Source: Flavobacteriales bacterium
GTDB lineage: Bacteria; Bacteroidota; Bacteroidia; Flavobacteriales_D; CANHHI01
DNA length: 6,755 bases
Direction: 5' to 3'
Assembly (NCBI GenBank): GCA_947460225.1
Contig: CANHHI010000090.1
Span: 1 to 6,755, forward strand
Each line of letters opens with the position of its first letter. Positions within the stretch are counted from its first letter, which is position 1. A program made the position numbers and the translations under genes. Under the pieces are notes generated by a model. It was not told where the DNA came from, made no database searches, and saw nothing but the letters and a program-made list of their open reading frames with translations. Below are positions 1 to 5,025 of this stretch, piece by piece.

Positions 1-32
1 ATAAAACGCAAAAATATCTTTGATGCCAAAAC

Positions 33-49
33 GTAAGGGCAACCCTTGC
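33..49. repeat. Hairpin GTAAGGG-CAA-CCCTTGC
   Basis: A 7-bp stem including one G-T pair closes a CAA loop. It is the leftmost member of the palindrome cluster. Confidence 0.5.
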
Positions 50-67
50 ATGTTACCTGTGCATCGC

Positions 68-84
68 CTGCACCGTAGGTGCAG
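68..84. repeat. Hairpin CTGCACC-GTA-GGTGCAG
   Basis: A perfect 7-bp stem with a GTA loop. Its loop matches that of the hairpin at 169-183, while the arms differ and still pair, so the structure rather than the sequence is kept. Confidence 0.7.
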
Positions 85-90
85 ACCAAA

Positions 91-105
91 ACGGACGATG
101 TGCGT
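91..105. repeat. Imperfect palindrome, first copy of the AAAACG-SAC-RAT-GTS unit
   Basis: ACGGACGATGTGCGT pairs with itself except for one G-G mismatch. It looks like a degraded or hybrid copy of the perfect palindromes at 191-203 and 212-228, combining the left arm of one type with the right arm of the other. On the minus strand the hairpin is followed by TTTT. Confidence 0.5.
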
Positions 106-134
106 GCCTGCCAAAGCAGAGAAAATCCCCCTAA

Positions 135-153
135 CCCCCTTTTTCAAAGGGGG
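135..153. repeat. Palindrome CCCCCTTT-TTC-AAAGGGGG
   Basis: A perfect 8-bp stem with a TTC loop, preceded by a second C5 tract (127-131) in a CCCCCTAACCCCC arrangement. From memory, sequences very like this occur as scattered intergenic repeats in Bacteroidota, cyanobacteria and other phyla; I could not check this here. Confidence 0.7.
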
Positions 154-168
154 AATTTGATAACTTGC

Positions 169-183
169 CCGTGCGTAGCACGG
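169..183. repeat. Hairpin CCGTGC-GTA-GCACGG
   Basis: A perfect 6-bp stem with the same GTA loop as the hairpin at 68-84, followed 4 nt later by AAAACG and the next palindrome. Confidence 0.7.
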
Positions 184-190
184 ATTAAAA

Positions 191-203
191 CGCACAATGT
201 GCG
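191..203 (-). repeat. Palindrome CGCACAATGTGCG with TTTT on the minus strand
   Basis: A perfect dyad (5-bp stem with a 3-nt loop as a hairpin). Compared with 212-228, a C-to-G change in one arm is matched by a compensating change in the other. In the receptor gene's direction it is followed by TTTT, so it may act as a weak secondary terminator. Confidence 0.6.
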
Positions 204-211
204 CAGATCAA

Positions 212-228
212 AACGGACAATGTCCGTT
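212..228 (-). terminator. Palindrome overlapping the receptor stop codon, possible terminator
   Basis: AACGGACAATGTCCGTT is a perfect dyad (7-bp stem, 3-nt loop). Its first arm in the transcribed direction includes two bases of the receptor's TAA stop, and the 3' arm runs into TTTT. The position suits an intrinsic terminator or an mRNA 3'-end stabiliser, although the T-run is short and partly within the stem. It also belongs to the repeat family found further downstream. Confidence 0.45.
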
Positions 229-3200
229 AGAAAATGTAGCGTATGCCTACTTGCATTTGCCAGCGAGATGCCAAGGGGTCTATGGAGTAGGGCTTGGTGG
301 TGGGTGCTTCAAAGTCAAATTTTACGGTTTTGTCGCTGTTGTTAAATTTACCATTTTTTAAGCCCAAATCCGCCGAAGAATTTAAAGTATTGGGCACGAA
401 GTAAATTTTACCCCAAGTGCTGTGCAGTAGGTTGGGCACGTTAAGCAGGTCTATGCTGAATTGGAGGGTGTGCTTTTTGCTTTTGCTGTAAAAATGGACA
501 TCTTGCAAAAAGCGAGCGTCTGCGGTGATGTTCCAAGGTGTGCGGGCGGCGTTGCGCTCTGTAAATTCGCCCTTGCGACTGCTGAGGTAAGCGTCTTGCT
601 CAATAAAATTCCAAAAATTCTGCGCTTGGTCGGTGTTGGCAATTAAACTTTGGGCTTCGGCAAGGTCTTGGGGAATATACGCCAAACTCACTTGTTGTCC
701 CGTTTTTGTGATAGGGTCGCCGATGACCGTCCAGGTGTATGGATTGCCAGACTGTGCGCTGAACAAAACGGAAAACCGACTGCTGGCGTATTTGTTCCAC
801 GTTTTTTGGTAGCCAAGATTCACCACCACTTTGTGGGGAATGTCAAAATTTGAAACGGCTAAGGTTGGATTGTTGGGGGATAGGGCTTGGTTGAGTTGCC
901 AGTTGGACTCCATGGAATTGCGCACGCCGTTGGTGATATCAAAGGCTCTGCCGTAGGCGTAGCTGATGCTGAAATTCAAGCCAAAATCATAAGATTTGCT
1001 CAATTGCGTGTTGATGCTGTAACGGTAGCCCTTGTTGGTGTTGGATAGCAAAAACACGTTGGAGAAATTTTTATCTAAACTACCGCTGTAAATGGGTTGC
1101 TGGTTGTTCTGGTCGTAGGCAGCATATTGTGGGTTGCTGGCATTTACATTTACTTGTTGAAAAAGCAAATCAGAGACGACTTTTGTGTAAAGCACTTCGG
1201 TGCTGAATTTGTAATTGCCCGGCAACATGATGTCAAAAGCCAGCTGGGAACGCCATACTTGGGGCATTTTGAATTTGTCGGAAATCAAATCAATTTGTAT
1301 GCTGTTTGTTGCGTTGATGCCCTGCGCATAATTTGCCATGTCTTCTGGGTCGGTGGGCAATAGGGTAGGCGCATTGGGTTTGATGTCAAAGGTGGTAAAG
1401 TCTGTGCCGTTGTTGTAATAAGCATAAGCCAGCCAAGCAAAGGGAATGCGCCCAGAGAACATGCCTGTACCGCCACGCATGATGTATTTTTTGTCGCCCA
1501 TGATGTCCCAGTTGAAGCCTATGCGTGGATTATATTGCACATTGTTTAAAAATTTATTTTTTAAACTGCTCACCGATAAAGCTGAACTTTCCAGCAAAGG
1601 GCTTTGTTTGGGTTTTATGGGAACAAAAGAGCCGTCAAAGCGTATGCCGGGGGAAATTTCAAAATTTTTGCTGATGCGTATATCGTCTTGGATATACACG
1701 CTGGACAGTAAAACGGGGAAAGTCGCCGAAGGGTTTTTGAGCAAATAATCTCGGCTGTTGTTTTCGTTGTGGTACGTGCCTCTGATTCTGCTGGGGCTGT
1801 CGTTTAAAAAATTGTCCAAGGAGCTGTATTCCACACGTCCGTTCCACGCATTGACAAAACCATAGCCAATTTGGTAAAATTCATTGTGCGTGCCGAAAGT
1901 AAAGGCATGGCGATTGAGGTAATAATTGAAATTGTGCGTGTATTCATACACCTGTTGATTGAGGTTAAAAATCGCACTCTCTCGGTCTGTGCCCAAAAGC
2001 ACCCTGCCTGTGCCATTTACACCGTTGATTTGTAGGTGTGGCATAATGCTTGCTTCGGTTTCTCGCCAGTCTTTGTTGTAGCTGTATCCCAAAATCAAGT
2101 TGCTGGCTAGTTTATCCGTGTAACGGCTTTTGAGTTCTAGGGCAGTACTGGTTTGTATGTTATTCTGCAAATAATCTTGACTGCTAAATCTAAATTCCGA
2201 GGCGGAGCGTTGCAAATTGGTGGCACGTGATAAAATGAAGTTATTGCGCAGGGTCAATTGGTGTTTGCTGTTGATGTTGTAGTCAAATCGGTTGAAAATT
2301 TTAACGCCTTCGCTGTAAATGTTGTATTTGCCATAACTGCCCGCTTGCCAGTTTTGCTTGCCGTAGGTATTTTCTATTTTTTGTGCTATTTGCTCGGCAA
2401 TTTCTTTGGTCATAAAAGTGCCATCTTCGCCTGCGCCGTACAGCACGGGTTCTTGCCTTTTAGCCACTTCCACATTGCTAAACATAAACAATTTGTTTTT
2501 AATAATCGGAAAGCCAATGCGTGCGCCCGTTTGAAAATCATAAAAACTGTTGCCGATTGGTTCTTGCCCTTTTGGATTTCCTGTAATCCAATGATTTCTG
2601 CCAAAAGCGTATATGGAGCCTTCCACTTGGTTGGTGCCACTGCGGGTAATGGCATTGATGCTACCGCCTAGAAAATTCCCCAATTTTACGTTAAAAGGAG
2701 CCATGCTGATTTGCACTTCTTCTATGGCGTCCAAGCTCACTGCGGAACTGCGTGTACTACTGCCTGGTGTGCCAGAGGTGCTGGTGCTGCCACCCATAGA
2801 TGCGCTAAATCCAATGGCGTCGTTGTTGGTTGCGCCGTCTAAGGTGATGTTGTTGTAGCGGTGGTTGGTGCCTGCAAAAGAGTTGTTGCTCACTTGGGCA
2901 CTGGTTTTGCTGAGGTCTTGAAAATTTCGGCTCAATGTAGGAATTTGCAAAATTTGCTTTTCTCCAAAGTCTTGCCCTGTTTTGCCTTGATTTTCTATGA
3001 CAATTTCGTTGAGTTCTGTTTTGGATTTGAGTTGAATATCCAGTTTATTATCTGAACTAAGTTCTAAATACACATTGCCAATCACTTGATTGTCCATGCC
3101 CACATAAGCAAAAGTGAGCAAATATGCACCGCCTGGTTTTAAATTGCTCAAATAATAACTGCCATCGTTTAAACTGGTGGTTTGGTAAACCGTTCCCGTG

Positions 3201-3340
3201 GGCAGGTGTTCTGCCTTCACGCTTGCGCCAATCACTTCTTCTTTGTCTGTATCGGTGATTTTGCCTTTGAGCGAGGCGGTGGTGTTTTGTGCCAGTAGGT
3301 TTGCCAGTAATGCAAAACTTAAAATCCAGTATTTTTTCAT
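227..3340 (-). CDS. Oar-like TonB-dependent outer-membrane receptor with carboxypeptidase-regulatory-like N-terminal domain
   Basis: This is an outer-membrane beta-barrel transporter of the TonB-dependent receptor superfamily, 1037 residues, a normal length for Oar-type proteins. From the N-terminus: a signal peptide (about 1-20, MKKYWILSFALLANLLA); a CarboxypepD_reg-like beta-sandwich (about 24-105, with GKITDTDKEEVIGASV and NDGSYYLSNLKPG); a possible TonB box (NEIVIE, 111-116); a plug domain (about 117-240) with ITLDGATNNDAIGF, SLDAIEEVQISMAPF and INAITRSGTNQVEGS; and a long barrel ending in RWQMQVGIRYIF. A C-terminal Phe is typical of BAM-inserted barrels. The frame is open for 34 more codons upstream, but the ATG at 3340 is chosen because it directly precedes the signal peptide and lies just downstream of a promoter box. 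A Ser/Thr/Gly-rich stretch (about 179-202) sits inside the plug. The substrate cannot be told; no SusD-like partner is present here. Family assignment is firm, exact role is not. Confidence 0.93.
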   Translation of the reverse strand: MKKYWILSFALLANLLAQNTTASLKGKITDTDKEEVIGASVKAEHLPTGTVYQTTSLNDGSYYLSNLKPGGAYLLTFAYVGMDNQVIGNVYLELSSDNKLDIQLKSKTELNEIVIENQGKTGQDFGEKQILQIPTLSRNFQDLSKTSAQVSNNSFAGTNHRYNNITLDGATNNDAIGFSASMGGSTSTSGTPGSSTRSSAVSLDAIEEVQISMAPFNVKLGNFLGGSINAITRSGTNQVEGSIYAFGRNHWITGNPKGQEPIGNSFYDFQTGARIGFPIIKNKLFMFSNVEVAKRQEPVLYGAGEDGTFMTKEIAEQIAQKIENTYGKQNWQAGSYGKYNIYSEGVKIFNRFDYNINSKHQLTLRNNFILSRATNLQRSASEFRFSSQDYLQNNIQTSTALELKSRYTDKLASNLILGYSYNKDWRETEASIMPHLQINGVNGTGRVLLGTDRESAIFNLNQQVYEYTHNFNYYLNRHAFTFGTHNEFYQIGYGFVNAWNGRVEYSSLDNFLNDSPSRIRGTYHNENNSRDYLLKNPSATFPVLLSSVYIQDDIRISKNFEISPGIRFDGSFVPIKPKQSPLLESSALSVSSLKNKFLNNVQYNPRIGFNWDIMGDKKYIMRGGTGMFSGRIPFAWLAYAYYNNGTDFTTFDIKPNAPTLLPTDPEDMANYAQGINATNSIQIDLISDKFKMPQVWRSQLAFDIMLPGNYKFSTEVLYTKVVSDLLFQQVNVNASNPQYAAYDQNNQQPIYSGSLDKNFSNVFLLSNTNKGYRYSINTQLSKSYDFGLNFSISYAYGRAFDITNGVRNSMESNWQLNQALSPNNPTLAVSNFDIPHKVVVNLGYQKTWNKYASSRFSVLFSAQSGNPYTWTVIGDPITKTGQQVSLAYIPQDLAEAQSLIANTDQAQNFWNFIEQDAYLSSRKGEFTERNAARTPWNITADARFLQDVHFYSKSKKHTLQFSIDLLNVPNLLHSTWGKIYFVPNTLNSSADLGLKNGKFNNSDKTVKFDFEAPTTKPYSIDPLASRWQMQVGIRYIF

Positions 3341-3342
3341 AT

Positions 3343-3364
3343 CCTTTGTATTATGGGACAAAGG
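3343..3364. repeat. Inverted repeat spanning the -7 box and the AAAGGA next to the receptor start
   Basis: On the minus strand CCTTTGT, an 8-nt spacer, and ACAAAGG form a perfect 7-bp inverted repeat. One arm contains most of the putative -7 box; the other contains the only SD-like sequence, AAAGGA, which sits just 1 nt from the ATG and is too close for a standard ribosome-binding site. If transcription starts upstream of this point, a hairpin would mask the translation start; if it starts after the -7 box, the repeat acts only as DNA. Confidence 0.4.
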
Positions 3365-3366
3365 TA
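3359..3366 (-). promoter_or_regulatory. Probable Bacteroidota-type promoter -7 box of the TonB receptor gene
   Basis: Read on the minus strand, TACCTTTG matches the Bacteroidota sigma-ABfr -7 consensus TAnnTTTG exactly. It lies 18 nt upstream of the chosen ATG, which would give a short leader of about 10-14 nt. No good TTG/TTTG -33 element is found 17-23 nt further upstream; the nearest TTG is about 28 nt away. The match to the box is seen; its use as a promoter is inference. Confidence 0.5.
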
Positions 3367-3372
3367 CATGCC

Positions 3373-3397
3373 TTGTGTTAATAGAATATGAACACAA
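3373..3397. promoter_or_regulatory. Operator-like inverted repeat upstream of the TonB receptor promoter
   Basis: TTGTGTT and AACACAA form a perfect 7-bp inverted repeat separated by 11 nt. A second, offset pair, GTTAAT at 3377-3382 and ATTAAC at 3399-3404, overlaps it. The dyad begins 6 nt upstream of the -7 box and covers the place where a -33 element would lie. Its size and position suit a dimeric regulator, but which protein would bind is unknown. An OmpR-family protein would more often use direct repeats. Confidence 0.35.
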
Positions 3398-3465
3398 TAT
3401 TAACGCCCAAGGGAAAAGCATTTTCTGGTGCATATTTTTCACAAAATCTCATCTTCCAATCCTCA

Positions 3466-3479
3466 CATACTCAGGTATG
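3466..3479. repeat. Small hairpin CATAC-TCAG-GTATG in the kinase/receptor gap
   Basis: This is a perfect 5-bp stem with a 4-nt loop, extendable by CA/TG with one bulged base. No T-run follows in the minus direction, so it is not a standard terminator. The rest of the 3341-3545 gap holds the receptor promoter elements and no gene that I can support. Confidence 0.3.
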
Positions 3480-3506
3480 CTGTGGGTTTCAGATTTCGCT
3501 TTTGCA

Positions 3507-3532
3507 AAAACTATTTTCCGTAAAATACTTTT
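3507..3532 (-). terminator. Weak AT-rich hairpin after the two-component operon, possible terminator
   Basis: An inverted repeat (AAAA, mismatch, TATTTT, 4-nt loop, AAAATA, mismatch, TTTT) lies just beyond the kinase stop codon. In the transcribed direction its 3' arm ends in a run of five T. The stem is almost entirely A-T, so its strength as a terminator is doubtful. It is the only terminator-like structure found between the kinase and receptor genes. Confidence 0.3.
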
Positions 3533-3545
3533 CGCTTGAGCTTTA

Positions 3546-4367
3546 TTAACTTGCGATATTCGGCAATAAAAAACAAAAACTACTGCCTTTGCCCAAAGCG
3601 CTTTCTACCTGTATGCTCATGCCATGCGCATCTAAAATTTGCTTGACCACGGCAAGTCCAATGCCTGCGCCACCATGCTGTCTGTTTCTGCTGGATTCCA
3701 CACGGTAAAAGCGTTCAAAAATGTGGGTTATGTCTTTTTCCGCTATGCCAATGCCTGTGTCCGTTACGCAAAGTTGCACTTTATTTTGCGCTTGATTTAA
3801 TAAAATAGAGACTTTCCCGTTTGTTTGGTTATAGGCAATCCCGTTGGTGATTAAATTTTCTATGACTTGATACAGGCGGTTTCTGTCTGCCCAAACCAAA
3901 GTATTTTCAGCATGCACAACGATTTCCAGCTGTATAGATTTTATGTCTGCCAAATGTTGGAGTTCAAAAATAATCTCCCTGCACAACACTTCTATATCAA
4001 AATAACTGGGGTGTATGGCAATGCTGTCTTTTTCCATTTGATGCACAAAATCCAAATCTTTGAGCAGTTGGTGCATGCGCTCGCTGTGCGCAAGGGCTTT
4101 TTCCAGTTGTTCTTTGGTAGTTTTGCTGATTTCCTGGTCGTTGTCTAGTATATTGTACAAATAACCTTGTATTAAAAAAAGCGGTGTTTTCAGTTCATGG
4201 GCAATATTTCCCGTGTATTCCCTTTGGAATGTCTTTTTTTCTCGGCTTTGCAATAAAACAAGCCATTTGATGTGTTGATTTTTTTTGTACAAAAACCAAA
4301 TTAAAGCCAGGCAAACTGCAAAAAACAGCACGCCCACGGCAATTGTTCCCATTGTTATTCGTTCCAT
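3546..4367 (-). CDS. Membrane sensor histidine kinase (HisKA/HATPase_c) lacking an extracytoplasmic sensor domain
   Basis: This is the sensor kinase of a two-component system, 273 residues; it autophosphorylates a histidine and passes the phosphate to the regulator encoded just upstream. One membrane helix (about 6-27) follows a five-residue N-terminus. The HisKA dimerisation domain carries the H-box HELKTP with His57. The ATP-binding domain has an N-box (NLITN, Asn171 and Asn175), a G1 box (DTGIGIA, Asp203), an F box (IFERFYRV) and a G2 box (GGAGIGL, 232-238), so it should be catalytically active. There is no PAS, HAMP or periplasmic domain, so the stimulus is probably membrane-borne or relayed by a partner (inference). 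Its start overlaps the regulator stop by 13 nt, suggesting translational coupling. A second in-frame ATG at 4352 would leave a 2-nt gap instead and is equally possible. It resembles PhoR-type kinases, but the signal is not identifiable. Confidence 0.93.
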   Translation of the reverse strand: MERITMGTIAVGVLFFAVCLALIWFLYKKNQHIKWLVLLQSREKKTFQREYTGNIAHELKTPLFLIQGYLYNILDNDQEISKTTKEQLEKALAHSERMHQLLKDLDFVHQMEKDSIAIHPSYFDIEVLCREIIFELQHLADIKSIQLEIVVHAENTLVWADRNRLYQVIENLITNGIAYNQTNGKVSILLNQAQNKVQLCVTDTGIGIAEKDITHIFERFYRVESSRNRQHGGAGIGLAVVKQILDAHGMSIQVESALGKGSSFCFLLPNIAS

Positions 4368-5017
4368 TGGTATCCCACGCCTTTAATTGTTTTAATACTC
4401 TCTTTGCCAATTTTTTCCCGCAAGCGAGCAATGTGCACGTCCAGCGTTCTTTCATCTGCCATAAAATCTTCGCCCCAAACTTTCCCCAAGAGTTGCTCTC
4501 GGCGCACAATACTGCCTTTTTTACTGCGCAAAAACAGCAAAATCTCAAATTCTTTTTTGGGTAAAATTTGCTCCTTGCCCGCCACCACAATGGCGTATTT
4601 TTCGGCTATAATCTGCAAATGCGCTTGATTTTGTTGCGTGCCGTGCTTCATGGCGTATAAACTGCGCAATTTGGCACACAAGAGTTTTGGGCGTATGGGT
4701 TTGGCAATATAATCGTTGCCCCCCGCTTGGTAGCAGGTGAGTTGGGTAAAATCTTCTTGTAAAGCCGATAAAAACACAATAATCGCTTCTTCTGCCTCTG
4801 GCATTTTGCGCATGGCTTTGCACAAATCTATGCCGTCCGTATGAGGCATCATCAAGTCCAGCACAATGATATGCGGTTTTTTTTCTTGCACCATTGCCAG
4901 CGCAGTATCTGGGCTTGTTGTTGTAAACACTTGAAAATCTTCCTTTTCTAAGCTATATTGCAACAATTCCAAAATATCTGGTTCGTCATCAACCAAAAGC
5001 ACCCGAATTTTTTCCAT
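4355..5017 (-). CDS. OmpR/PhoB-family two-component response regulator
   Basis: This is a 220-residue cytoplasmic DNA-binding regulator, the usual length for the OmpR/PhoB family. The receiver domain (about 3-118) has the acidic pair Asp10/Asp11, the phosphoacceptor Asp54 in VLDLMMPHTDG, the switch residue Ser84 in FLSAL and Lys106 in YIAKPI. The C-terminal winged helix (about 127-218) contains LPKKEFEILLFL, RREQLLGKVWG, the recognition-helix segment RTLDVHIARLREKIG and the wing sequence IKTIKGVGYQW. All key residues are present, so normal phosphorylation-dependent activity is expected. The kinase gene follows directly with overlapping ends, so the two form one transcription unit and a cognate pair. 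The upstream hsdR stop codon is only 8 nt away, leaving no room for a separate promoter in the gap. No clear Shine-Dalgarno sequence precedes the ATG. The target genes are unknown; the downstream receptor is a candidate by proximity only. Confidence 0.95.
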   Translation of the reverse strand: MEKIRVLLVDDEPDILELLQYSLEKEDFQVFTTTSPDTALAMVQEKKPHIIVLDLMMPHTDGIDLCKAMRKMPEAEEAIIVFLSALQEDFTQLTCYQAGGNDYIAKPIRPKLLCAKLRSLYAMKHGTQQNQAHLQIIAEKYAIVVAGKEQILPKKEFEILLFLRSKKGSIVRREQLLGKVWGEDFMADERTLDVHIARLREKIGKESIKTIKGVGYQWNE

Positions 5018-5025
5018 GACTTAAT

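Larger units (their letters stand above)
1..226. repeat. Non-coding region packed with short palindromes with 3-nt loops
   Basis: This stretch downstream of the receptor gene contains at least seven short inverted repeats, most with trinucleotide loops (CAA, GTA, GAT, TTC, GTA, AAT, AAT). Three copies share the frame AAAACG-SAC-RAT-GTS-CG (near 89, 187 and 211), and two GTA-loop hairpins (68-84, 169-183) precede copies of it at similar distances. The short ORFs across it are read through the repeats and carry no protein-like signal. What lies left of position 1 is unknown. Confidence 0.75.

Noticed and set aside
1..51. Minus-strand ATG with 17 open codons to the left edge (MQGLPLRFGIKD...)
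   Set aside because: It is too short to judge, lies in the repeat block, and has no recognisable protein signal; it could only be settled with sequence left of the window.
23..160. Small plus-strand ORF of 45 codons (starts MPKRKGNPC, ends PFFKGGI)
   Set aside because: It is read straight through four palindromes, is rich in Arg/Cys/Pro as repeat-derived ORFs are, and has no ribosome-binding site. It looks like a translated repeat rather than a gene.
2258..2671. Plus-strand ORF of 137 codons with a hydrophobic, membrane-like stretch
   Set aside because: It is fully antisense to the receptor barrel. The hydrophobic look comes from reverse-complemented Asn/Lys-rich codons, and no start signals are evident.
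3341..3442. 34-codon N-terminal extension of the receptor ORF
   Set aside because: The extension would place the signal peptide internally and would cross the TAnnTTTG box and both inverted repeats. The ATG at 3340 is followed directly by a standard signal peptide.
3198..3539. Plus-strand ORF of 113 codons opposite the receptor start and the gap
   Set aside because: It overlaps antisense the signal peptide and carboxypeptidase-like domain of a confident gene and shows no domain-like sequence.
4195..4590. Minus-strand ORF of 131 codons across the regulator/kinase junction
   Set aside because: It is an out-of-frame shadow of two well-supported genes, with unusual Cys/Trp/Lys composition.
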